The notes beneath the pieces are model-generated. The model saw only the letters and a program-made list of their open reading frames with translations. It made no database searches and was not told the DNA's origin. Both the position numbers and the translations under genes were made by a program. Of a stretch of DNA of 11,090 bases, positions 1 to 7,990 are shown in pieces. Position 1 is the first letter of the stretch; every line of letters starts with the position of its first letter. The DNA lies in assembly GCA_028565635.1 (NCBI GenBank), contig JAOXYB010056523.1, positions 1 through 11,090 of the forward strand, read 5' to 3'. This DNA comes from Phoronis ovalis (taxonomy: Eukaryota > Phoronida > Phoronidae).

Positions 1-262
1 TATAAGGGTAGCAATCCAAATTTTGTGAAATATGAGGGTAGCAATCCAAAATTTTAAAATATTTGAGTAGCAATCCACTTTTACACAAACTGACTGATAC
101 AAACCAAATTCCAAAAATCGTTTTATGGATACAAGCCTAAAATTAATCCAAATTATTTGTGGTAATTAATAAGTAGCAGGTAGTAATCCAAATTTTTGAA
201 TTTCTTTACGGTAGCAATCCAAAAAAAATACAGTAAGAAGTATACAATCCAAATCAAAAATT
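1..262. repeat. GGTAGCAATCC-type degenerate repeat array, left end
   Basis: Two clear 30-bp units open the window (GGGTAGCAATCCAAATTTTG then GGGTAGCAATCCAAAATTTT). They are followed by decayed copies of GTAGCAATCC or GTAATCCAAA at about 67-76, 180-190, 212-222 and 244-252. Spacing is near 30 bp at first and becomes irregular. The array is cut by the window edge, so its full length is unknown. If the DUF885 gene continues leftwards, this lies in its next intron. Confidence 0.75.
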
Positions 263-306
263 TTCAACTGTGCTATACACACCCCCACCAAAAAATACAT
301 TGAGTA

Positions 307-319
307 CCCCCCCCCCCCC
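307..319. repeat. C13 homopolymer tract
   Basis: Thirteen consecutive C, preceded by a C/A-rich stretch (ACACACCCCCACC near 276-290). It directly follows the left repeat array. Its length should be treated as uncertain because such runs are error-prone in sequencing. Confidence 0.9.
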
Positions 320-1009
320 GGAATTATACCTGACCTGTACTTTACTCTGTACTGAATTGTGAGGCTGATGACTGTGTGCGCGATTATATCTGCAACATCT
401 GTAGCAGTTAATTAAATGGTGAACTCAAGTTCATGTAAATTTGGGTAATCCGGGGTAACAATCACTCCTATGTCAGTAAAATGCGTCATTACCCTAATTA
501 CTGTGCCACAAAACTAAGATTACATATATCAATAATTCCAAGTTAAATTTCACCACATCTTGTGACACCAACTGAAGATGCCATTTCTTAAAATAGTTAA
601 TTTTAGCAGCTGTTCTATACAGATAGCATTTCTACAATGGTTGCATCTTGACCATTATTATTATTTACATTTATTAGATATAGGTAAACATATTGTTTAC
701 ATGTCGAGATTGAACCGCAAAATGTTGTAGAAAGACACCTGCAGTACAAAAATGTAAGTATTTCAGATAACGTACAGTACATGTTACTTTATAAACTAAG
801 TTTCTATACAACTGATGGTTTTATGTGGCTATATATATCTGTCGAGCTGCAACAGTTACCGTCATTGCTATATGAGACAGAACAGTTGTTAGCATTTATA
901 CTACGGTTAGCAGTTGCGCGTTGACCGATGTATGTATCTGATACAGATAACAGTATGTTGTACAACTGCTCAAAGGCAATGTTACATTTAAATTCATTCC
1001 ATCACTTAC
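320..1009 (-). other. Start of intron 12; no exon seen
   Basis: From the GTAAGT donor at 1009 leftwards I searched for the family's next block, HExxPGHH with flanking helices, and for any phase-compatible exon, and found none. The sequence is AT-rich with no recognisable gene. The downstream exons should lie beyond position 1. Confidence 0.65.
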
Positions 1010-1117
1010 CTTTGCTCTGGATGTCTCAGATTAACCCAGAATACTCCTGCTTTCTTGCCATCAGGACTTGGAAATGTATACATACCTTTCGGTCCATCAG
1101 TTAACATAGATTGCACT
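1010..1117 (-). CDS. DUF885 gene coding exon 12, last exon in window
   Basis: 108 nt, acceptor ATACCTCTAG|AGTGCA, donor GAGCAAAG|GTAAGT. The first A completes Gln368. It encodes residues 369-403, VQSMLTDGPKGMYTFPSPDG and KKAGVFWVNLRHPEQ, ending in phase 2. This matches the family block Y-[YM]-x-x-P-[SA]-x-D-G-x-[RK]-x-G-x-[FY]-[YW]-V-N, which directly precedes the HExxPGHH segment. No following exon is found between 1 and 1009. Confidence 0.92.
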
Positions 1118-4100
1118 CTAGAGGTATACAAGTTTAGATTAGAAAGTTACATTTCCTCTAGACGGTCTGCAAATTAAGTTTCTACTTCGATTAATACCAG
1201 CATAATGTCTCCAGAAGACATTATAACATATACTTTAATAATAAATCTTGTTCAATTTATACTTGTGTGACCGTTATACCGGCCTATATACCTAACCAGG
1301 ATGGACTATTCAATCCCTATTTCCGGGTTTCGCACTGAAACTCCTGCTACTCGAACTGTCATTTCTTCGGTCTTGTGCAAGTTACCTAGGAACTTGAACA
1401 GGAGGTTCAACAAATGAGGTTCGAGTAGCAGGAATTTTGATGTTAAACCAGAAAAAGTGTTCAAATGGTAGGAAATAGGTGCGCGAATGCGGATTGATAT
1501 TTCGAGTCCATGCTGGTTCGATACGCTTGATGAGAAATCTAATGCAGCGTTATATTTTGCTTTTATAAGTGTTTTACTCATTTTACTAGACTATAAGTAT
1601 CCACATAATTTGAATAAATGTACTGTTAGATATTTTTCTGCAGCTTGACATCTATACTGCTTTGCAAGTAGCTCCCAACTTCACTAATTAGTACATATTT
1701 AGTTCAGTTACATATATAGGCCTAATCTGGTTGTACAATACCAAACTTTCAAGAAATCTACTGAACAGATTGTTAGTATCGAGAATATAGCAACAGCAGG
1801 TATGAATATTTTGCAACTAAACATGCATGCGTTGTATATAAGGCCTGTGAATACTTATATAGCAATGATTTAAATATTTGGTAACTAGTGACACCTGGAG
1901 TGAAGAAAGCAGTATTCCGAAAGATTTATAATTCCCAGTGAACAGGGTGACATATTTGCACAAATACTTACTGGAGAGGATAATATGGCACATCATTAAA
2001 CAACTGCGTTAACTTTGGTTTTATTCTGTCAAAAATTATCTGTCTGTAACGCTGCAAAATCTCATCCTAAAATATACAAGATGACATCGGTCTATTGAAA
2101 ACTTTAGTAGTAAACACAATTTTTTTTATTTATTGTACATCTTACACACTAGTAAAATATATCTATGAGTTTTTTGAACTGTGGTGGACCACGTCAAAAA
2201 TTGATACTTAATACGGCAAAATGCAGACTCATGCAACCAACACCAATCTCTATACACTACTAAGAGACAACTCTTTTATTATCTAGTGTATAAATACTTT
2301 ATAAAAAATCATTAACCATAAAATACAATTTTTTTTATATCAAATAAACTTCAGTTTCTAATGAAATGTCATGTCATTCATTTTTATAAATTGTCACTCA
2401 CAGTGGTTCCCAGATAAAACCTTGAGTCATTTCGTAAGAAATTAAAATAATCCACCAGTGTTGTTCCTTTAAACCCAGTCTTCTTCATAATCTGAAAGTG
2501 GAAAACAAGTACATTGTTTTCTATTAATAATCCTGTTTTGCACAATAGTCATGAGAAACAACATATTAGATATTTTGTTGTTAAAAGACAATATGGAAGA
2601 ACCCAACTATAGCAAGATACGCAAGATGTCAATCGCTGTGACAAAATAATAAATATTAAGCTAAATGTGGATTAGACTCACTGCTTTTATATCTTTCGTT
2701 AATCGTGCAACTTCTTCGAGTCCTTTCTGATGAACTTCGTCAGGTGTCTGGTCTGTTGACAAATGCCACTTTAGACATGCTTTATAGTACTCTTGACCAT
2801 TCGGTAATGTTCCGACACCATATCCAGATCGGGTTTGAGGCATGTATTCCTATAAATCAATATTTACAAATAAATAGAAATGGCACTAAAAAAAGATGTT
2901 AAAACTACAATTTAATTAAGGGGCACAAACTAAACTGGGGCAAGAAAAGTTTATAGAGAGCTAGGTTAGTGTACGTATAAAATATTTTTCACTGATTGTA
3001 TTATTCAGAGTATGTACTGCATACATACAATGATTTTCAGGATAAGTTTTGATTACTTGCTAATGCATGTTACATCAGAAAGAGAAAATTGAAAATAACA
3101 CAAATATAATGTAGGGACTTACAGTAGTGATGAAGTTGGATAAATTCTTGAAAACTTGCTGTATAGAATTTGTTATCACTTTTTTAGCATCAGCACGCAG
3201 CTGAGACCTGAAAGATCAATTGATATTTCACCTTTTCTAATGCACTAAAACAGAAACACTTAAAAAACCCTAACCCTTTTATGAGTAACATCAAAAAACA
3301 AGTTTGAATTTCCAATTTGGCGTCATGTTAAAATAAATAAGTTTTGAATGCATATAATTAATATATAATTTATATATTATTTTATTTGTCAAACTCAGTC
3401 TGACTCAGTCAATACATGTTGGAGATGTCAGACCACCCTTATATTCACACACAGAAATTACATACCATATTTTCTCTAATAATTGTTCCTGCTCTATAAA
3501 TAATCAGCAATTTCAGTTGAAGACAAATTGAAATGAACACACGATAATCATATTTTAATTATTAATATGTGATGTGTTGGGCCTTAAAAGATCTGTGGGT
3601 TTTAAGGAAATATATTACTATTTATTAGTTACATCATCAAACATTATCCATAAGAAGTGTTTCAAGTAACTAAACTTTAAAAAATGTAAGTGTCATTTTA
3701 ATTGTTAGTGGTAATTTAAGAAGTACATCAGTCATATACTAAAATACGACTTAAAGAATGTTTATGTACTTAACACTTTCTTCAATGTCAGAGACTTTGG
3801 TGAGTTTCTCTCCAAATGGTCCATAGATAATGGTTTTCTCAAAACTTTTATTGGTAATGTCTAAGATTTGTTCTGGGACAGACACCTGTAAATATACTTC
3901 ATAATAAATCACTAGCAAAACAAATTTTAATAAAGGAAATCAAACCATTGTCAATGATTACACATTGATCTTTTGACTATCTGCATGACTGAGGGAAATG
4001 TTTCTGATTTTCTACAAATTGCAGTTGGACCACATGTGAAGTACAGTATAATACATATACACACATGTACAAAAAAAGAAAAAGGAGATTAATTGGGAAT

Positions 4101-7100
4101 GTCCAAAGGGCAACTAAACTACTTGTGTATGTGTAATGAAGGTAAGTTACCATGGAAACATTATGATTCGTAGTCCCTTCCTTGATGGCTCTTCTCATTA
4201 AATCCATCACTTGATTGACCTGAAACATGAAATTTCATAATAAGGCTATAAAGAAAAATTAATGCAATGCAAATATAGTTCCATTAAACCAGCTATGCAG
4301 TCTTTATTTGGAAACATTGTAATTATTATTATTTTTGGTATTTCTAAAAATTAACAACTCATGCTTCCTTGAATAAACGTCATATTTATTCTTGGCTGTA
4401 TGTCAGTAGGTAACTTTTTAACATATACATTACAAGAGTTCAATTTTTAAATTTCATTTAGTGTTTACCAAAAACAACCTTGTGCTGAACAGAAGCCCTG
4501 TGATTCTTTCAGGATAAATGCTAAATGTACTGACAACATACATTTTAAAATCAATTTATAATATTTTGCCTTATGAAAATTTTATCCATTCACTGGCAGA
4601 CATGATTTTCATGCTGGCATGGCCAATGATGTTTTTGCTATCATGGTTGATATAAGACCACGTGGAGAGAATTTGTTGAAACTGCACTCATGAAACTGAA
4701 AGTGTTACAAAAGAATCCAATCATGTTTCGATAAAAAAAAAAATATTTCAAATCTGTGATTTCTAACATTTTGTGTAAAAAGTTCACTTACTTTCAGTGA
4801 AAAATATAATCAAATATAGTATAATATAATACTAAACAGTAGAAAAAAATTATTATTTAATATAATATATGCCCTATAGTAGGGGGTACCTGAAGAAACA
4901 ACAGCTTCTATGTGTTGTCTTATGCCAAATTACATAATATACACACTATTTTTTGTGATGTTTTATGTATCTAAACATGTACCTGTGTAGGTAGGGCACG
5001 CAGTCGAGATAGGTAGTTATCATAATCCAGTCTATCTTTAAAAGATGACCCCAACTGAGTGAAAGCAAGATGGATGCCCTCTAAGAAATTCACAGGGTTC
5101 AGCATTCCGTAACTAAAAAAAGAAAAATGCATGAATTAAAGAAAAGGACTAAATAATCATTATAATTCATAAACGCAACAAATGGCTGAATACAACATTA
5201 TGTAACAATGGCAAATACAGGGTGATCAGAAATAAATGCGGCAAATTAAAAATTTTATAAAAGTTTGGATTTTCAAAATAATAAAGGAATATTGTCATTA
5301 TTATAAATTCTGAATAGTATTTCTGTTGTTTTTACTTTTTTTGTAAACTATAGGATTTTTGAGGTTTCAAACCTTGGAAAAAATAACAATGGCTATATTT
5401 CATTGATAGTGGTTCTATTTAACTTCTGAAATTTAGTATTTGTAATGATTTAACTTGTACACAGAAATGATATATAGTTAAGAAATCTTTAAATCTTGCA
5501 TGAAATTTTTAAAATATCAGATTCCGATTTGGAAAAATCCAAGATGGTCACCATTTTGGACCAGCTTGAATACAGTGGATTCTTAGAATTATATTATAAG
5601 CAATAAATAGATTAGATATCAATAAAAATTGTATTACAAGACTCAGTAATGACATAATCACTTTCTAAAATACATTTGAATTGAGAGACGACTGAAAAAA
5701 TTGCCAGGCCCACACTGTTTGAATATCGCTCAAATCACCAAAATTGTGTGATATTTACATCTTTATAACATTAGAGCAAAAAAATATTTATTTCATTTAA
5801 AAAATGATTCTAAAACTAAAATCTTAAAATTTTACACTTATAATTTTACAATTCTTCGAGTTACACGGCATAATTAAAACTTGGCGCATTTATTTCTGGT
5901 CACAACGTACACGGGTCTGTACAAACAGCAACATGTCATTGGCACAATTCAGTAACAGAAAATATAATTTTACTACGTTAGACTATATAGATTGTGCCAC
6001 ATCTGTTGAAAGCAGGGTATGAGACACTTTCTACTTTTTTAATGGATTAAAATAAAAAATAAAAATAACTATCTCCATTAATTTTCTGAATACATATCAT
6101 AAAAAAACTAAAAAACTGAAATGCTAACATAATTATTAATAGTACATTACTTTCTCCATTTAAATCCGTTGATATATAATTCAAGATTGTTTTTCAATAT
6201 TTCATAGTTCAACTTGTCCACATCAGGTAGGGATGCACTATCCAATGCATTTAGTCTGTTTAAAAAAGTCTCACACTCATTCTAAAATGAAACAGAATTT
6301 ACACAATTCACTAAAACCCAAACGATGCACCGTGGATACTACATCTGATGAGATACATACAATAGTTATAGCTTGCTGATGGACACAAAGGAAGTTTAAG
6401 GTTACAATAACTACAAGCCGAAACTAGTATAGTACTAGTAGGAAACCCAGGAGGTAGAAATTAAATACCGACAGACAGGGATCAAACATATTGCTTTTTG
6501 AATATTTTGTTTATAAAATATGGTACGATTTCGGAATAGCTCCTTATACCTTAATTCCTCATTATTCCATGATCCTTAAGGCCCTGTTGTTATTAACGAA
6601 ACTTCTTCAAAATTATATCACGATGTTATAATCGTGTCGTATGATTGTGTACCCTCCGTGTAGGGTCAACCAACAAAATTGTTTTTAAATCTCCTTTGCT
6701 AAAGAGCGCCAGGGTGAATTGGCGTGGGTCATTATTTTGGTAGCTTGGAAAACCCCATAATATTATTAATAATTCATTTTGTGCGATATTATATCATTTC
6801 CATATAAAAAATGTCTCCATGACTAACCAGAGGTAAAAATTAAAGGAAAAGAGAAAAAAATATCATCAGACCACGTACACCAATAAGATAAGTTGTGTAT
6901 CAGGCGAAAGTCCTTATACATCTGCCTGAGTAGGTAGAGCTGTTTTTTCTCAAGCGTTTCACGGGCGAAAGAATAAAAAACCGAGTCAGTAGGTTTTATT
7001 TTATTTCTAGTTTAAAAAGGAAAAAATTAACATTTTTTTTAAACGGTCGCGCAGTTAATCAAGGCTTATTGGAGAAAAACTGAATGAAAAAGCATAAATT

Positions 7101-7965
7101 TGATGCTCTCATACCCTTAAAAGAGTTTATTGGTCTGGCCTTATTACGTTCTAAAAGCTATAGAGACGATAGCTGCTGCTGGTTACCTGATGCCAATTTC
7201 TTGTTCATTATTAACACGAGTTCCTGCGAGGAACACGAGAACGCTTGCTCTAAATGGACAAATGGGCAACTTTTAGTGTATATCTAGCCTGGAGATCTAG
7301 CGGGATATCTAGATGCCTGCTTAGAACCTCAAACGATGTATTGAAATAGGAATTATACTGCAAACAGTAATATAGCTTCCTCTTTGTGTTTTACCAGCAC
7401 AGCATACTTTTTATTGACTATAAATTTCATTACTATACTGTGCCTTGTATATCGAAATATTTTTCATGCATATTCTACATGGATTTAATACTAGTAGTGC
7501 ATTGCCCGTTCATAGCTCCATATATTTCGGAGCCAAACTCTTAATTATAATGGATTTTAAGTTGCAGATAACACAGAGCACAGGAAAAATTACCTTCTTA
7601 GTTTCAAATTTTCCATATGCAAATGACTCCAATCTGTCATTATAAGTGTTTACACCAGAATTAGTTGCATATTCGGGTACTTCCGCTGTGCGCCATGCCC
7701 AAAAGTCGGAGATAACCTGTCGTAGGTCTACTGTTGCATTGGGAAAAACTAAACGAGAAAAATGAATCTTCATGCCCAAATATAAAAAAAAATGTGCACG
7801 TACTAATGAAGGCACACTTACAAGACATGAAATAAACAATTTTACTCAAGGAATCGACTAGATAAAACAGTTTTTATTTCCAACTATCCCGCCAAAAAAT
7901 ATCAAAACCAAAATTTGTATACCTGTGCCAAAAAATCCAAGAAACAATATCCAAAACAGCGTCAT
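1010..7965 (-). CDS. Secreted DUF885-family protein, 12 exons, 3' end outside window
   Basis: Spliced gene, join of 7923-7965, 7594-7748, 6151-6281, 4983-5112, 4151-4219, 3777-3885, 3466-3493, 3123-3207, 2682-2849, 2402-2491, 1972-2066 and 1010-1117, read on the minus strand. Every intron is GT-AG and every phase fits, giving 403 codons plus AG. Residues 1-14 (MTLFWILFLGFFGT) form a signal peptide. DUF885 landmarks follow in family order: DFWAWR (29-34), YNDRL (50-54), NYEILK then NGFKW (91-108), NPVNFLEG (115-122), YGPF (197-200), GYGVGTLPNGQEYY (259-272), TPDEVHQKGLEEVARL (285-300), FLRNDSRFY (324-332) and FPSPDGKKAGVFWVNL (383-398). NxS/T sequons at N18, N173, N188 and N327 suit a secreted glycoprotein. 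Family members are usually 550-600 residues, so some 150-200 residues are missing, including the HExxPGHH motif that suggests zinc metallopeptidase activity. I infer a secreted peptidase-like protein; its substrate is unknown. Family assignment is strong, catalysis unproven here. Confidence 0.92.
1118..1971 (-). other. Intron 11 of the DUF885 gene
   Basis: 854 bp between GT-AG borders. Apart from the foldback in its middle I see no gene. Short TAGGCC-type motifs occur at 1281-1287 and near 1718, a common pattern in some marine invertebrate repeats, which I treat only as weak background. Confidence 0.75.
1294..1518. repeat. Long degenerate foldback centred on CCTAGG, in intron 11
   Basis: The left half and the reverse complement of the right half share collinear blocks: AACCAGxATGGACT (1294-1307 with 1505-1518), CAATCC (1311-1316 with 1491-1496), CCTATTTCC (from about 1316, with 1471-1479), a perfect 15-mer TCCTGCTACTCGAAC (1342-1356 with 1419-1433), and CAAGTT/AACTTG around CCTAGG at 1385-1390. 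Small indels separate the blocks. The arms are about 100 nt each. The 91-codon open frame across it on the minus strand has no recognisable protein and reads the same repeat twice. It is probably an old foldback/MITE copy, or a hairpin-forming intronic RNA. Confidence 0.65.
1972..2066 (-). CDS. DUF885 gene coding exon 11
   Basis: 95 nt, acceptor TATTTTAG|GATGAG, donor CCTCTCCA|GTAAGT, entering in phase 0 and leaving in phase 2. It encodes residues 337-367, DEILQRYRQI through KPKLTQLFND and VPYYPL. The family has Y-[RK]-x-[IL]-x-x-x-[IV]-x-P-x-L-x-x-[LF]-F-x-x-[LV]-P here, so exon order and content agree. Confidence 0.92.
2251..2292. repeat. Small two-tier hairpin in intron 10
   Basis: TATACACTA (2251-2259) pairs perfectly with TAGTGTATA (2284-2292), and inside it AAGAG/CTCTT forms a second stem around ACAA. 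It lies in the 335-bp intron between exons 10 and 11 in AT-rich sequence. It may be chance in such composition; no function is assigned. Confidence 0.4.
2402..2491 (-). CDS. DUF885 gene coding exon 10
   Basis: 90 nt, acceptor CTTTCAG|ATTATG, donor ACCACT|GTGAGT, phase 0 at both ends. It encodes residues 307-336, IMKKTGFKGT...FFLRNDSRFYLGTT-like, matching the family's x-[IM]-x-x-[VT]-G-[FW]-x-G-[ST]-L-x-[ED]-[FY]-x-x-x-L-R-x-D-x-R-F-Y. It carries the NDS sequon. Confidence 0.93.
2682..2849 (-). CDS. DUF885 gene coding exon 9: GVG...YY core block
   Basis: 168 nt, acceptor ATTTATAG|GAATAC, donor AAAGCA|GTGAGT, phase 0 at both ends. It encodes residues 251-306 and is the most diagnostic exon. 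EYMPQTR is followed by GYGVGTLPNGQEYYKACLKW and then TTD-type STDQTPDEVHQKGLEEVARL. These match the DUF885 signature G-[LV]-x-x-LP-x-G-x-x-Y-Y and T-P-[ED]-E-[VI]-H-x-x-G-L-x-E-V. The open frame on the opposite strand here is a shadow. Confidence 0.95.
3123..3207 (-). CDS. DUF885 gene coding exon 8
   Basis: 85 nt, acceptor TCTTTCAG|GTCTCAG, donor CACTACT|GTAAGT. The first G completes Trp222; the exon leaves in phase 0. It encodes residues 223-250, SQLRADAKKVITNSIQQVFK and NLSNFITT, corresponding to the family helix L-x-x-x-A-x-x-x-[IV]-x-x-x-[IV]-x-P-[AG]-[YF]-x-x-L-x-x-[FY] that precedes the GVG block. Confidence 0.9.
3466..3493 (-). CDS. DUF885 gene coding exon 7: 26-28 nt micro-exon
   Basis: Tiny exon between TTTATAG|AGCAGG (or TATAGAG|CAGG, right border 3491) and the donor AAATATG|GTATGT. 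It encodes QEQLLEKI plus the first two bases of Trp222. It is needed to link exons 6 and 8: it supplies the phase-2 ending that exon 8 requires and keeps the charged helix leading into WSQLRADAKK. The family has a similar helix here. Confidence 0.72.
3777..3885 (-). CDS. DUF885 gene coding exon 6 (donor ambiguous by 2 nt)
   Basis: Acceptor TTTACAG|GTGTCTG. It encodes residues 177-212, VSVPEQILDI...YGPFGEKL...SDIEE, with the YGPF block matching the family's [FY]-x-P-F. The 3' border is uncertain. A donor A|GTGTTA gives 109 nt and phase 1. A donor AGT|GTTAAG gives 111 nt (left border 3775) and phase 0. Both are weak, and each pairs with a different acceptor for exon 7, so the protein differs by one residue (EEK-QEQ or EES-QEQ). 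Confidence 0.82.
4151..4219 (-). CDS. DUF885 gene coding exon 5
   Basis: 69 nt, acceptor ATGTTTCAG|GTCAAT, donor TTTCCATG|GTAACT, phase 0 at both ends. It encodes residues 154-176, VNQVMDLMRRAIKEGTTNHN then VSM. The family here reads x-x-I-x-x-M-R-x-G-[IV]-x-x-G-x-T-x-P-x-x-x-V, so this exon continues the domain. It contains an NVS sequon. A longer open frame at 3977-4228 is only this exon plus intron read-through. Confidence 0.9.
4220..4982 (-). other. Intron 4 of the DUF885 gene
   Basis: 763 bp, AT-rich, with a tract of simple ATAATATA-like sequence near 4800-4870. I see no exon, RNA gene or terminal-repeat element here. Confidence 0.7.
4983..5112 (-). CDS. DUF885 gene coding exon 4
   Basis: 130 nt, acceptor TTTTTTAG|TTACGG, donor CCTACACAG|GTACAT. 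The first T completes Asn110 with the AA from exon 3; the exon leaves in phase 0. It encodes residues 111-153, YGMLNPVNFLEG...LRALPTQ, matching the family's region P-[IV]-[NT]-[QF]-L-x-G followed by the Y-x-x-Y-L-x-R-L-x-x-[LI]-P segment. Confidence 0.92.
5218..5907. mobile_element. Non-autonomous Tc1/mariner-like element (MITE-like), about 690 bp
   Basis: Bases 5222-5244 and the reverse complement of 5881-5903 agree at 21 of 23 positions, sharing the block CAGAAATAAATGCG. Outside the repeats the ends read TAC...GTA, so the element sits between TA dinucleotides (5216-5217 and 5908-5909), as Tc1/mariner insertions do. The left terminus, CAGGGTG, is also mariner-like. The interior is very AT-rich with no open frame of useful length, so it cannot code for its own transposase. 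Near its middle (5539-5559) is a 21-bp imperfect palindrome around GATGGTCACCAT. It lies wholly in intron 3 of the DUF885 gene. The transposon class is inferred from the ends only. Confidence 0.72.
6151..6281 (-). CDS. DUF885 gene coding exon 3
   Basis: 131 nt, acceptor TCATTTTAG|AATGAG, donor GGAGAAA|GTAATG, entering in phase 0 and leaving in phase 2. It encodes residues 67-109, from NECETFLNRL to INGFKWR. This is the helical segment where the family reads LDxxSLPxxDxLNYEILKxxLE. It was found through its codon pattern and family match, since no methionine-started ORF marks it. Confidence 0.9.
6282..7593 (-). other. Intron 2 of the DUF885 gene (largest complete intron)
   Basis: 1312 bp. It includes several short perfect hairpins: ACTAGTA/TACTAGT at 6423-6439, CACGAT/ATCGTG at 6619-6636, ACCCT/AGGGT at 6651-6666 and GTTCCT/AGGAAC at 7220-7234. 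A 67-codon plus-strand open frame at 7084-7287 has no recognisable domain. The clustering suggests decayed repeat insertions, but no complete element with ends could be delimited. Confidence 0.6.
7282..7312. repeat. Three spaced ATCTAG motifs
   Basis: ATCTAG occurs at 7282-7287, 7295-7300 and 7307-7312, about 12-13 bp apart, within wider GATATC/AGATCT-like palindromic context. It may be a short degenerate tandem repeat. It lies in intron 2; no role is assigned. Confidence 0.4.
7594..7748 (-). CDS. DUF885 gene coding exon 2: N-terminal family motif
   Basis: 155 nt encoding residues 15 to 66, from FPNATVDLRQ to YGKFETKK. The acceptor is TTCTCGTTTAG and the donor AAGAAG|GTAATT; the exon leaves in phase 0. 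It carries DFWAWR and the P-E-x-A-T then Y-N-D-R-L pattern that opens bacterial DUF885 proteins. An N-glycosylation sequon (NAT) lies just after the predicted signal cleavage. The surrounding open frame runs into both introns and is not the real coding extent. Confidence 0.92.
7923..7965 (-). CDS. DUF885 gene coding exon 1: start codon and signal peptide
   Basis: The ATG at 7965-7963 opens 14 codons, MTLFWILFLGFFGT, almost wholly hydrophobic and aromatic, which is a compact signal peptide lacking the usual basic N-terminal residue. The exon ends GGCACAG before a GTATAC donor, leaving one base (phase 1). That base joins the TT starting exon 2 to make Val15. The start is chosen because it lies just inside a good splice acceptor and gives the signal peptide directly ahead of the family's conserved N-terminus. 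Confidence 0.85.
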
Positions 7966-7990
7966 CTTTGCTGGGAAAAAAATATATTGA
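7966..7990 (-). promoter_or_regulatory. Splice acceptor just upstream of the start codon
   Basis: On the minus strand a run of seven T and three C ends in CAG (7973-7971), five bases before the ATG. This is as good as the gene's internal acceptors and implies that coding exon 1 continues to 7970 and is joined to an upstream 5' UTR exon, or receives a trans-spliced leader. I could not place the upstream exon in 7991-11090. Confidence 0.6.

Noticed and set aside
1306-1581. 91-codon open frame on the minus strand
   Set aside because: It lies inside intron 11 across the foldback, has no family resemblance and is not needed for the gene's phase continuity.
2705-2902. 65-codon plus-strand open frame
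   Set aside because: Shadow on the strand opposite exon 9, whose minus-strand reading is a strong family match.
3267-3280. CCCTAACCCT, telomere-like
   Set aside because: Less than two repeat units; chance occurrence.
3350-3390. Self-complementary AT-rich tract
   Set aside because: Palindromes are expected in nearly pure A/T sequence; no element borders are seen.
6905-6975. tRNA-like or SINE-like string (GCCTGAGTAGGTAGAGC, an A-box lookalike)
   Set aside because: There is no matching B-box at the right distance and no acceptor stem; a tRNA or tRNA-derived SINE cannot be supported.
7084-7287. 67-codon plus-strand open frame in intron 2
   Set aside because: No recognisable domain or compositional sign of coding, and it is antisense to the host gene's intron.
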